A stretch of 64,000 bases of DNA from Bacteroidales bacterium (lineage in GTDB: Bacteria; Bacteroidota; Bacteroidia; Bacteroidales; F082). Below are positions 1 through 7,295 of the stretch, piece by piece; positions within the stretch are counted from its first letter, which is position 1, and every line of letters starts with the position of its first letter. Below the pieces are notes generated by a model. It did not search any database and was not told the origin of the DNA. It saw only the letters and a list, made by a program, of their open reading frames with translations. Location of the stretch: contig JALNZT010000006.1 of assembly GCA_023229135.1 (NCBI GenBank), positions 74,013 to 138,012 on the forward strand. The letters are read 5' to 3'. Both the position numbers and the translations under genes were made by a program.

Positions 1-485
1 AATATTACGAGATTGTTTCCGGTGGTAAAGAGCAGGTAACGATCGTTTATGATTCAGGTATGCACAAGCAAAGTCTGGAAGTGCTTCTGGAACAAAGTCT
101 TAGCCGTGATAGGGCGACACGTTACACCAATGTGGGCATCCATAAAGATGATTTGCTTTTTTTGATGAGCGATTTCCCTGTGAAACGCTTTGGATCGCAG
201 GGACAGCAAAAATCTTTTGTGATCGCCGTCCGCCTGGCACAATACGAATTTACTTACAACAAAATGGGTTACCAGCCGATTTTACTTTTCGATGATATTT
301 TCGATAAGCTAGACGATCAGCGTGTGGATCAGTTGGTTAAGTTGCTTGGGAATGATTATTTTGGCCAGATTTTTATTACTGACACCCAGCGACAACGCAT
401 CAATTATCTGTTTGAAGGAACCAACATAGATCATAAAATATTCAGCGTTGAGAACGGAGCAGTGCAGAGCAATCAAGAAGTTTAG
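1..485 (+). CDS. recF: DNA replication and repair protein RecF, C-terminal part
   Basis: This is the C-terminal 160 residues of RecF, an SMC-like ATPase that helps load RecA at gapped DNA. The frame is open from base 3, so the gene starts outside the window. The ABC-type signature (FGSQGQQKS) and the Walker B strand with its acidic residues (LLFDDIFDKLD) are both present, followed by the D-loop region and the QIFITDT strand usual for RecF. The stop is the TAG at 483-485. It lies 35 bases upstream of a DciA-like gene, a common Bacteroidota pairing. No defect is visible in the part that can be seen. Confidence 0.95.
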   Translation, partial: YYEIVSGGKEQVTIVYDSGMHKQSLEVLLEQSLSRDRATRYTNVGIHKDDLLFLMSDFPVKRFGSQGQQKSFVIAVRLAQYEFTYNKMGYQPILLFDDIFDKLDDQRVDQLVKLLGNDYFGQIFITDTQRQRINYLFEGTNIDHKIFSVENGAVQSNQEV

Positions 486-520
486 TATTTTGTGCAAGAA
501 TAATTGAAAAAAGAAAGTTT

Positions 521-811
521 ATGTCAACACATAATGAAGAGCCATTGGGCGATGTAATTCGTCAGTTGTTAAAGGTATATGGCTGGGAATCAAAGTTGGA
601 TGAGGTTAAGCTGATCAATAGTTGGTCCAAAGTAATGGGAAAGAATATACAGCAGAAAACCCTTGACTTGCATGTGGAGAAAAAAGTGTTGTTTGTTCAC
701 CTGGATTCAGATGCCTTGAAACATGAACTTTCTTACGGTAAATCTTTGATCGTAAAAAACCTGAATGAGGAAGCCGGCAAAGAAGTGATACGCGAAGTGG
801 TTTTTAGATAA
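521..811 (+). CDS. DUF721 / DciA-like protein
   Basis: A 96-residue protein of the DUF721 (DciA-related) family. The family includes the helicase-associated factor DciA, which replaces DnaC-type loaders at replication initiation in many bacteria; that role here is inferred from the family and from the recF neighbour. The sequence shows the usual pattern of an N-terminal helix (LGDVIRQLLKVYGWESKLDE), a W-x-K-V-x-G segment (SWSKVMGKNIQQKT) and a C-terminal HLDSDALKHELSY stretch that forms the KH-like fold. It is shorter than proteobacterial DciA, as is typical for Bacteroidota. It is probably co-transcribed with recF. Confidence 0.85.
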   Translation: MSTHNEEPLGDVIRQLLKVYGWESKLDEVKLINSWSKVMGKNIQQKTLDLHVEKKVLFVHLDSDALKHELSYGKSLIVKNLNEEAGKEVIREVVFR

Positions 812-823
812 GTAGTGCATGCA

Positions 824-838
824 TCCCGCCCTGGCGGA
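824..838. repeat. REP-like short hairpin, copy 1
   Basis: The GC-rich hairpin TCCCGCCCTGGCGGA lies in the leader of efp. A close relative, TCCCGCATTGGCGGGA, sits at 11148-11163. Both are in non-coding DNA within AT-richer surroundings. They could be a dispersed REP-like element or simple transcript hairpins; two copies are too few to decide. Confidence 0.35.
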
Positions 839-953
839 AAAATGGAGATAAAAATCAATTTCTTCAAACTCGGAAAACAGGCATCTAACTCCCTCATAAG
901 TAATAAGTCTTTCAAATTATGGTGTTGGTAGCAAGAAATTGGCGGCTAATGCC

Positions 954-961
954 TAAATTTG
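954..961 (+). promoter_or_regulatory. Bacteroidota -7 promoter box for efp
   Basis: TAAATTTG matches the TAnnTTTG box of Bacteroidota housekeeping promoters. It lies 26 bases before the ATG at 988. No well-spaced TTG (-33) is seen. It supports the 988 start of efp over the longer frame that opens at 919. Confidence 0.5.
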
Positions 962-987
962 CACTTTATTCACAAATAACGAATTTT

Positions 988-1554
988 ATGGCTAATACCT
1001 CAGATTTCAGAAATGGCTTGATTATCGAATTCAATGGTGATTTATATTCAATCGTAGAGTTTCAGCATGTAAAACCCGGTAAAGGCGCAGCTTTTGTGCG
1101 TACTAAACTTAGGAATTTAATGACAGGGAAGATTTTACCTAACACCTTTCCTGCTGGTAGTAAAATCAATATTCAGCGTGTAGAGCGCCGTCCGATGCAG
1201 TATTTGTATAACGATGGTCAGGATTACAACTTTATGAATAATGAAACTTTTGAGCAAATTCCGATAGCTGCACATCTGATAAACGCACCACAATTTCTTA
1301 AAGAAGGCGATATGGTTGAGGTGATGTATCATACCGACACAGATTCTGTGCTAAGCTGCGAACTGCCTTCTACTGTTGTTCTTACCGTTACTTATACCGA
1401 ACCGGGCGAAAAAGGCAATACCGCAACAAATACCTATAAAGATGCCACCCTGGAAACGGAAGCTGTCATCAAAGTGCCTTTGTTTATCAATATTGGTGAT
1501 AAAATAAAGGTGGATACCCGCGACGGAAGCTATTCGGAACGTGTTAAAGAATAA
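988..1554 (+). CDS. efp: Translation elongation factor P
   Basis: A 188-residue EF-P, which binds between the P and E sites of the ribosome and relieves stalling at consecutive prolines. All three beta-barrel domains are present: the N-terminal KOW-like domain (residues 1 to about 65), the central OB domain and the C-terminal OB domain ending in the DTRDGSYSERV signature. The tip lysine that is modified in many species is Lys32, in the VKPGKGAAF loop. An in-frame extension upstream to 919 exists, but MANTSDFRNG is the standard EF-P N-terminus and a promoter box lies just inside the extension, so I use the ATG at 988. It is followed 20 bases later by an lpxD-type gene. Confidence 0.97.
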   Translation: MANTSDFRNGLIIEFNGDLYSIVEFQHVKPGKGAAFVRTKLRNLMTGKILPNTFPAGSKINIQRVERRPMQYLYNDGQDYNFMNNETFEQIPIAAHLINAPQFLKEGDMVEVMYHTDTDSVLSCELPSTVVLTVTYTEPGEKGNTATNTYKDATLETEAVIKVPLFINIGDKIKVDTRDGSYSERVKE

Positions 1555-1574
1555 GTGCTTACATTAAAAAAAAT

Positions 1575-2504
1575 ATGAAATTTTCTCCTGTTTTACGCCT
1601 TGCCGAATTGGCAAAACGGCTACAGGCCGAATATGTTGGTGAGCCTGATTTTGTGATTAGCGGACTTAACGAAATCCACATGGTGGAACCCGGTGATATT
1701 ACCTTTGTAGATCATCCAAAATACTACGACAAAGCACTTAGCTCAAAAGCTACCACTATTATCATCAATAAAAAAGTGGATTGTCCTGAAGGCAAAGCAC
1801 TGATTTTTCACGAAAAGCCTTTCGATGCCTTCATTCAAATTATACAGGCCTACCGGCCTTTTGAAGCTGCAACGGCTGTAATTAGTCCTTCAGCAATTAT
1901 TGGCGAGGGAACAATTATTCAACCTGGCGCTTTTATTGGAAACCATGTCACAATTGGTAAAAATTGTTTGATACATGCCAACGCGAGTATTTACGATCAT
2001 ACAATAATCGGTGATGACGTTATTGTGCATTCAAACAGCGTTTTAGGTGCTGATGCTTATTATTTTCAACGCCGACCCGAAGGCTACAAAAAGTTTGAAT
2101 CCTGTGGACGTGTTATTATCGGCAACCGGGTTGAAGTGGGCGCGCTTTGCAGCATCGATAAGGGTGTTACCGGCGATACCATCATCGATGATGGCACAAA
2201 ACTCGACAACCATTGCCAAGTGGGCCACGATACATATATCGGAAAAAACTGTCTGATTGGTTCTCATGCTGCTATTGCAGGCGTCACAAAAATTGAAGAC
2301 GACGTCATAATTTGGGGCAGGGTGGCAATTAATAAAGACTTAGTAATTGGCAAAGCTGCTGTAATATTAGCCACTTCGGCAGTAGATAAATCTTTGCCCG
2401 GCGGCAAAACTTATTTCGGTGTGCCGGCTGACGAGGTGCGCAAAAAATGGCGCGAACTGGCCGCGCTCAAGCAGTTGCCTGATTTTATGGCTGGCAGGCG
2501 CTAA
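1575..2504 (+). CDS. lpxD: UDP-3-O-acylglucosamine N-acyltransferase-like protein (LpxD family)
   Basis: A 309-residue member of the LpxD family, which transfers a 3-hydroxyacyl chain to UDP-3-O-acylglucosamine in lipid A synthesis in the cytoplasm. Residues 1 to about 95 form the uridine-binding domain (including PGDITFVDHPKYY); residues about 100 to 270 are a left-handed beta helix of hexapeptide repeats. The catalytic His is expected in NHCQVGHDTYIG, which is intact. A short C-terminal helical tail follows. It is slightly shorter than E. coli LpxD. Many Bacteroidota carry a second LpxD-like paralogue directly after efp, and this gene fits that position, so it may be the paralogue and not the main enzyme. 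The substrate is inferred. Confidence 0.85.
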   Translation: MKFSPVLRLAELAKRLQAEYVGEPDFVISGLNEIHMVEPGDITFVDHPKYYDKALSSKATTIIINKKVDCPEGKALIFHEKPFDAFIQIIQAYRPFEAATAVISPSAIIGEGTIIQPGAFIGNHVTIGKNCLIHANASIYDHTIIGDDVIVHSNSVLGADAYYFQRRPEGYKKFESCGRVIIGNRVEVGALCSIDKGVTGDTIIDDGTKLDNHCQVGHDTYIGKNCLIGSHAAIAGVTKIEDDVIIWGRVAINKDLVIGKAAVILATSAVDKSLPGGKTYFGVPADEVRKKWRELAALKQLPDFMAGRR

Positions 2505-2574
2505 GGTTTTTAAGCGGAGATGTGATTAGTAACATTTCCCAAAGTGCGAGCCCACTTTTATGTGCAAAAAGTAC

Positions 2575-2613
2575 CGTGAAACGTCCATTCAGTAATGGAC
2601 TTTTCGCGTTTTT
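2575..2613 (+). terminator. Probable rho-independent terminator after lpxD
   Basis: A long hairpin with a stem around GTCCATT/AATGGAC extends outward through CGTGAAAC and TTTTCGCG with one mismatch and one G-U pair. It is followed by a run of five T. It lies 70 bases past the lpxD stop and closes the housekeeping segment before the AT-rich cassette. Confidence 0.7.
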
Positions 2614-2759
2614 GTTAGCTTGAAACTTGAATAATAATTGATTGATTTAAAGCAAGTTGAGCGAGGTGCGTATAAGGTAAGTTAAAACTACAATCGCATG
2701 TTTACTACTATTTTTAGATACAAATCCAAGGTCACAATTATCTGTTAAATAGGCTATTG

Positions 2760-2803
2760 CATAGACAGATGCTATGTGTGTAATAATTTTTTATAAAATT
2801 ATT
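2760..2803. repeat. Two inverted repeats upstream of the methylase/endonuclease cassette
   Basis: CATAG-(7)-CTATG at 2760-2776 is followed by the perfect 9-base palindrome AATAATTTT-TTAT-AAAATTATT at 2782-2803. The second one ends at the likely -33 element of the cassette promoter. They may be operators for a controller protein, but AT-rich palindromes also arise by chance. The rest of 2614-2759 shows no gene or clear signal. Confidence 0.4.
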
Positions 2804-2831
2804 GACTAATTGACCAAAATTCACTACTTTG
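2802..2831 (+). promoter_or_regulatory. Putative promoter of the restriction-like cassette
   Basis: TTG at 2802-2804 and CTACTTTG at 2824-2831 are 19 bases apart. They resemble the Bacteroidota TTG / TAnnTTTG promoter with an imperfect -7 box. The methylase ATG lies 33 bases downstream. Confidence 0.35.
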
Positions 2832-2864
2832 CGGCATAAAATTTTAGAAAAGAAAATCAAAAAA

Positions 2865-3695
2865 ATGGCAAAAAGCAATAAGTTAGTAACACCATTCTTG
2901 AAATGGGTTGGAGGCAAAAGACAACTTATGCATTCAATTGTTGAACATTTGCCGATAAACATAAAGGATTATAAATATGTTGAGCCATTTATCGGAGGTG
3001 GTGCTGTGTTTTTCAATCTTCAACCAAAAAATGCTATCATAAACGATTTAAATGATGAGTTGATAAATGTGTATTTAGTCATTAAAAATAATCTTGATGA
3101 ATTAATAAGCGACTTGAAGAAACATAAAAATGAAGCTGAATATTTTTATGCAATTCGTGGATTAGACAGACAGGCTGATTTCAAAAATCTCACTAACATT
3201 CAAAGGGCATCGAGAGTAATTTTTCTAAATAAAACATGCTTTAACGGACTTTACAGGGTTAATAATGCTGGTGAATTTAATGCACCTTATGGCCGATATA
3301 AAAATCCGAATATTGTTAATGAACCAACTCTTAAAGCTGTTAATAAATTTCTGAATAGTAATAATATCGAAATAAAAAGTGGTGATTATATGGAAGTTCT
3401 GAAAGAGATAGATAAAAAATGTTTTGTTTATTTAGACCCACCTTATCATCCAATATCCATAAATTCAAACTTTACGGGTTATGTTCAGGGGGGGTGGAAT
3501 ATTTATGACCAAGTTGATTTAAAAACAGCTTGTGATGAATTGCATAAAAAAGGAATAAAATTTTTGCTTTCAAATTCATCTACTGGATTTATCGAAGATC
3601 TTTATAAAGATTATAACATATCAGTTGTAAAAGCTAATAGAGCCATTAATTCTAATGGTTTAAATAGGGGAGAAGTATTTAAAATGGCTGCATAA
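2865..3695 (+). CDS. DNA adenine methylase, D12 class, Dam/DpnM-like
   Basis: A 276-residue N6-adenine methyltransferase of the D12 (Dam) family. The N-terminal motif X (PFLKWVGGKRQL), the SAM-binding motif I (EPFIGGGAVFF) and the catalytic motif IV (DPPY) are all intact. The middle region (NGLYRVN, GEFNAPYGRYKNP) closely resembles M.DpnII (DpnM) and E. coli Dam as I know them, which predicts GATC as target; the target is inferred. I use the ATG at 2865 because MAKSNKLVTPFLKW fits the family start; a TTG 36 bases upstream is also in frame. The stop overlaps the start of the DpnI-like gene (TAATG). Base composition is far more AT-rich than the flanks, which suggests horizontal transfer. Confidence 0.92.
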   Translation: MAKSNKLVTPFLKWVGGKRQLMHSIVEHLPINIKDYKYVEPFIGGGAVFFNLQPKNAIINDLNDELINVYLVIKNNLDELISDLKKHKNEAEYFYAIRGLDRQADFKNLTNIQRASRVIFLNKTCFNGLYRVNNAGEFNAPYGRYKNPNIVNEPTLKAVNKFLNSNNIEIKSGDYMEVLKEIDKKCFVYLDPPYHPISINSNFTGYVQGGWNIYDQVDLKTACDELHKKGIKFLLSNSSTGFIEDLYKDYNISVVKANRAINSNGLNRGEVFKMAA

Positions 3696-4465
3696 TGGAC
3701 TTGCAACTTAATTTAACTTTAGTGAAGAATTACACAAGTAATTCTCAAATAGCAAGAATATTGACAGAGAATTGGGTAAAGAATAATTCATTTTGCCCAA
3801 ACTGTAATAGTTCTTATCTGTTACAGTTTAGTAATAATTCACCTGTAGCTGATTTTTATTGTAAAAATTGTTACCAAGAATATGAATTAAAAAGTAAAAA
3901 TGGCTTATTATCGAATAAGATAGTTGATGGTGCTTATCACACAATGATTAATAGAATTGAAGCTGATAATAATCCTAATTTTTTCTTTTTAACTTATGAC
4001 AAATCAATATGGTGTGTGATTGATTTTCTTATAATCCCTAAACATTATTTCGTTCCTGATTTTATTGAAAAAAGAAAATCTCTTTCCAAAAATTCAAAAA
4101 GAGCTGGGTGGACTGGATGCAATATATTATTAAGCAAAATACCCTCTTCTGGGAGAATATATCTTATTAAAAATTCAGAAATAATAAAGAGAGATTTAGT
4201 ATTGGATAAATGGAAGGAAACTGAATTTTTAAAAAATCTAAATCAAAAATCAAGAGGTTGGTTAATTGATATCTTAAATTGTGTTGATTTAATTCCAAGT
4301 AAAAATTTCAAATTGGAGGACGTTTATAAATTTGAGTCTCATTTAAAATTAAAGTACCCAAATAATAATTTTATAAAAGATAAAATCAGACAACAACTTC
4401 AAATCTTACGAGATAAAGGTCTTATTGAATTTGTTTCAAGAGGAGTTTATAAAAAGAGAAAATAG
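3695..4465 (+). CDS. DpnI-like (DRP family) methyl-directed restriction endonuclease
   Basis: A 256-residue protein collinear with Streptococcus pneumoniae DpnI (254 residues), a type IIM enzyme that cuts GATC only when the adenine is methylated. The PD-(D/E)XK site residues Asp53, Glu64 and Lys66 fall at the same positions as in DpnI, and so do the zinc-binding Cys34, Cys37, Cys56 and Cys59. The Trp of the RAGW motif (Trp139 here, Trp138 in DpnI), known to sense the methyl groups, is kept. The C-terminal winged helix with its IRQQLQILRDK motif is also intact. Nothing looks inactivated. It overlaps the stop of a Dam-like methylase by one base, which is paradoxical if both act on GATC. The comparison with DpnI is from memory. 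Confidence 0.93.
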   Translation: MDLQLNLTLVKNYTSNSQIARILTENWVKNNSFCPNCNSSYLLQFSNNSPVADFYCKNCYQEYELKSKNGLLSNKIVDGAYHTMINRIEADNNPNFFFLTYDKSIWCVIDFLIIPKHYFVPDFIEKRKSLSKNSKRAGWTGCNILLSKIPSSGRIYLIKNSEIIKRDLVLDKWKETEFLKNLNQKSRGWLIDILNCVDLIPSKNFKLEDVYKFESHLKLKYPNNNFIKDKIRQQLQILRDKGLIEFVSRGVYKKRK

Positions 4466-4467
4466 CC

Positions 4468-4794
4468 ATGATGATATACACAGGAAAAACAGCAAATACG
4501 CTCCTTCACCAAAATTTAGAAGATAGGAAAAGTAATATATGCAAAGGATACTTTTGCCAAGAAAATAGGTGGATTGCTTTTGATAATTCAACAGGAAATT
4601 GTTGGGTAGAGGAATTTTATACAGAGGAAAAAGCTATTTGTTGGTTGGAGAACTTTTTTGAAATTTCTGAGATTAAAAACTTTGAAGCTATAAAAATAAG
4701 CAGTCAACTAATTTTCATTCCAAATGATGGTTATTTAACCACTACGTATGAAAAAGAAATACTGACCTTAAAATTTTATCCATTCTTAGCTTGA
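4468..4794 (+). CDS. Unknown small protein, third gene of the cassette
   Basis: A 108-residue soluble protein I do not recognise. It starts two bases after the endonuclease stop with two consecutive ATG codons, so it is surely co-transcribed and perhaps translationally coupled. It has no signal peptide or membrane segment. The sequence is rich in aromatic residues and in Glu/Lys, with a Trp-rich core (RWIAFDNSTGNCWVEEF followed by EEKAICWLENFFE). Its AT-rich composition matches the two genes before it. In the pneumococcal DpnI cassette a small protein of unknown function (DpnD) follows the endonuclease; I see no clear sequence likeness to it. A regulatory, inhibitory or accessory role is only a guess from position. 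Confidence 0.75.
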   Translation: MMIYTGKTANTLLHQNLEDRKSNICKGYFCQENRWIAFDNSTGNCWVEEFYTEEKAICWLENFFEISEIKNFEAIKISSQLIFIPNDGYLTTTYEKEILTLKFYPFLA

Positions 4795-4812
4795 GCGTTT
4801 AAGGAGAAAAGC

Positions 4813-4830
4813 ATACAATTAGTATTGTAT
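4813..4830. repeat. Perfect inverted repeat after the cassette
   Basis: ATACAAT-TAGT-ATTGTAT lies 19 bases past the last cassette gene. It has no T run, so it is a weak terminator candidate or an operator for the following cls gene. The octamer ATTCCTGC also occurs twice nearby (4837-4844 and 4849-4856). Confidence 0.4.
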
Positions 4831-4888
4831 ATCAGTATTCCTGCATAAATTCCTGCTATCTAAAAGTGAACAATTAACAGAAATCAAA

Positions 4889-6328
4889 ATGGCTACAAGC
4901 ATCCTAATTATTTACGTAGCAGTCATCGTATTTATTTGTCTTCAGATTGTCTTTTATTCGGAAACACCTAGTAAGGCATTGGGTTACTTGCTGTTAGTGG
5001 TTTTTCTTCCTATTTTCGGTGTGCTTGTCTATTTCAGCGTAGGCTTGAATTACAGAAAAAAGAAGCTGTACCGAAAGAAGCTGGAAATCGATGATTTGGC
5101 TTATCCTAAATTATCCCAAAAGCTTTTTAATTACACCTATGATACACTGTTAAATAATCAAGAAAAAATAGGATATTTTTATCGGTTAGCAACTTATTCA
5201 GAGCGGAAAAACCTTACGTCGGCCAATAATACCGCTACTTTGCTGGTTAATGGCGAAATGAAATTTCCGGATGTGGTTGAAAGCTTAAAAAATGCCAAAC
5301 ACCACATTCATATTGAGTATTATATTTACGAGAATGATAATATTGGCGAACAATTAGCTCAGTTGCTCATCCAAAAGGCACGTGAAGGAATACAGGTAAG
5401 GTTTATTTACGACGATTTTGGAAGCCGTAGAATCAGAAAAAATATTGTCAGGCAGATGAAAGAGGCTGGGGTAGAGGCCTATCCTTTTTATAAGGTAAAA
5501 CTTATTATGCTTGCTAACCGGCTCAACTACAGGAATCACCGAAAGATTATTATAATTGATGGCTATATCGGGTATATTGGAGGCATCAATGTCTCAGACA
5601 AATATATCAATCAGCAGAAAAGTAAGGTGTTTTGGCGCGACACACACTTGAAAATTGTTGGAACTTCGGTAGTTAACTTGCAATTTGTTTTTTTAACTGA
5701 CTGGAACTTTTGTGCCAACCAAACAATTAGTTTTTCAGACGATTACTTTCCTGTTGTAAATGAAAGTAAACCCTTTGGAAATCAGCTTATACAAGTGGTT
5801 TCAAGCGGGCCAGATTCAAAATACCCAAGTATAAAATACACCTTGATTCAGGCTATTTTGCGGGCAAAACATAAAATTCTTATCACAACACCTTATTTTA
5901 TCCCCGACAAATCCTTCTTAGATGCCATCCTGATTGCTGCTATAAGTGGCGTAAACGTGAAATTATTGATGCCGGGTATTTCTGATTCTTTTATTGTAAA
6001 CACAACTTCTCAGTCCTACTATCAGGAGCTGCTTGATGCTGGCGTGGAAATTTACACTTACACCAAAGGCTTTGTGCATGCAAAAACGATAGTATGCGAC
6101 GAAAAGCTTGCTATCATTGGGACAGCAAATTTGGACAACAGAAGCTTCGACCTAAATTTTGAGATCAATGCGATGGTATTTGATAAAATAATTGCTAAAG
6201 AACTAGCTGAAATATTTAATCAGGATATCAGTATTTCAAAACAAATATTTTCTGAAGAATGGCGCAAAAGGCCTTTACACCGAAAGTTTACGGAACGGCT
6301 TTTAAATCTATTTTCTTCTTTGATGTAG
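4889..6328 (+). CDS. cls: Cardiolipin synthase (phospholipase D superfamily)
   Basis: A 479-residue membrane enzyme that condenses phosphatidylglycerol into cardiolipin. Two hydrophobic segments at residues about 3 to 22 and 31 to 52 anchor it in the inner membrane (the PLDc_N region). Two HKD motifs follow: HRKIIIIDGYIGYIGGIN near residue 220 and HAKTIVCDEKLAIIGTANLD near residue 400, each with the His, Lys and Asp needed for the phosphatidyl-enzyme intermediate. Length matches ClsA-type enzymes. It stands alone, between the AT-rich cassette and a broken lipoprotein gene, and has normal base composition for the host. The 190 bases after it hold nothing I can identify. Confidence 0.93.
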   Translation: MATSILIIYVAVIVFICLQIVFYSETPSKALGYLLLVVFLPIFGVLVYFSVGLNYRKKKLYRKKLEIDDLAYPKLSQKLFNYTYDTLLNNQEKIGYFYRLATYSERKNLTSANNTATLLVNGEMKFPDVVESLKNAKHHIHIEYYIYENDNIGEQLAQLLIQKAREGIQVRFIYDDFGSRRIRKNIVRQMKEAGVEAYPFYKVKLIMLANRLNYRNHRKIIIIDGYIGYIGGINVSDKYINQQKSKVFWRDTHLKIVGTSVVNLQFVFLTDWNFCANQTISFSDDYFPVVNESKPFGNQLIQVVSSGPDSKYPSIKYTLIQAILRAKHKILITTPYFIPDKSFLDAILIAAISGVNVKLLMPGISDSFIVNTTSQSYYQELLDAGVEIYTYTKGFVHAKTIVCDEKLAIIGTANLDNRSFDLNFEINAMVFDKIIAKELAEIFNQDISISKQIFSEEWRKRPLHRKFTERLLNLFSSLM

Positions 6329-6518
6329 GTAGAGGAATTTCATCATGATATTCTAAAAGCATAAACGCTTGAAAGGCTTAAATTGCAGATGTACATGCCG
6401 CAGCCTATACCTGGCAGGTGCAACACAAAAACAGCTAAACGTTAGGAGAACTCCCTAGCTGGAATAAGGTTTTATACTGGCACTAAGTGCCGCAAGAAGC
6501 CTTAATTGCTAAGCCACT

Positions 6519-7019
6519 CTATTTCGATAATTCAATTTCTGTTGAGATTGTATGATTACAATAGCTTGCATCACCGCCAAGATTACCTATTTTTTCACAC
6601 GCGCACCCTCCTCCTTCAGCAAAAGCACATGTTGAGCAATTTACTCCGGTGCAAGATTCCCCTGGATTTGGCAATGCTGGTGCAAATTGATAGTCCCCAT
6701 TTTTAAGCTGTTTAATTTCAACTTCTGTCCTAAACACAACATGGTTTCCATCTTCATCTATACCTTCTCCCTGAATATACTTTTTATTTAATAGTTGATC
6801 TTCAGTTATGGAGAAGTTTTTCATGTCTTTTATATTTTTAAAAATTGACTTTTTTAAAAATTCTTTTCTCAATAAAGCTGACTGATTTGTCGAAAAACCA
6901 CTCATTTCTTTTACAGTAATTAATGAATTATCTTCTGTTAATTCTTTATTATCATTACTACAAGAAAAAAGAGTAAATGCCAAACATCAAATAGGTATGA
7001 TTTTTAATAGTGCTTTCAT
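6519..7019 (-). pseudogene. Cys-rich lipoprotein gene with an in-frame TGA in its signal peptide
   Basis: Reading from the ATG at 7019-7017, the frame encodes MKALLKIIPI, a TGA stop (6989-6987), then CLAFTLFSC and a further 146 or so residues ending at 6519. With the TGA read as a sense codon such as TGG, the start would be a textbook lipoprotein signal with lipobox LFSC. A restart at the TTG at 6983 would leave only seven residues before the lipobox Cys and no charged n-region, too short for export. The mature part is polar; its last 50 residues hold a Cys-rich GVNCSTCAFAEGGGCAC region. The function is unknown. It is a recent nonsense mutant or a sequencing error. The 276 bases upstream hold no gene I can support. 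Confidence 0.7.
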
Positions 7020-7295
7020 GATATTAAGTTTTTAATTTTAGGAAATAATGAAATTTGCTGTAACTACCTAATCAGCAAATTAATTGCCTACACAAAGATA
7101 CAACCTATTAGAAGCTTTTGTCAAACGAAAAGTCTATAGGCTTATTAATAGCGGATTAACAAAGCTTATCAACAAAACTTACTGCGTTTTTCTTAAACCA
7201 AGATTTCCAAACCTTTTGAGGCTTAAAACGACAGAAAAAAGCTTTCAAAGTAAAATAGGAGTGATAAATTTGCTTAAATGAGATACCCCAGTTGT

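Noticed and set aside
919..987. Longer N-terminus for efp starting at 919
   Set aside because: A TAnnTTTG box at 954-961 lies inside the extension, and the standard EF-P start MANTSDFRNG begins at 988.
2505..4888. Cassette as an integrative element with att sites
   Set aside because: No integrase, tRNA target or flanking direct repeat was found; transfer is suggested only by base composition.
6506..6706. Plus-strand reading frame over the broken lipoprotein gene
   Set aside because: It has no family likeness or ribosome site and is antisense to a frame with a clear lipoprotein pattern.
6987..6989. TGA read as selenocysteine or tryptophan
   Set aside because: It lies in a signal peptide with no catalytic role, other genes here use TGA as a normal stop, and no SECIS-like hairpin follows.
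4889..7019. cls and the lipoprotein gene as part of the restriction cassette
   Set aside because: cls has normal host base composition and the lipoprotein gene is on the other strand.
7084..7281. 65-codon frame upstream of the polymerase gene
   Set aside because: It begins in AT-rich leader DNA, has no ribosome site and a low-complexity basic translation without family likeness.
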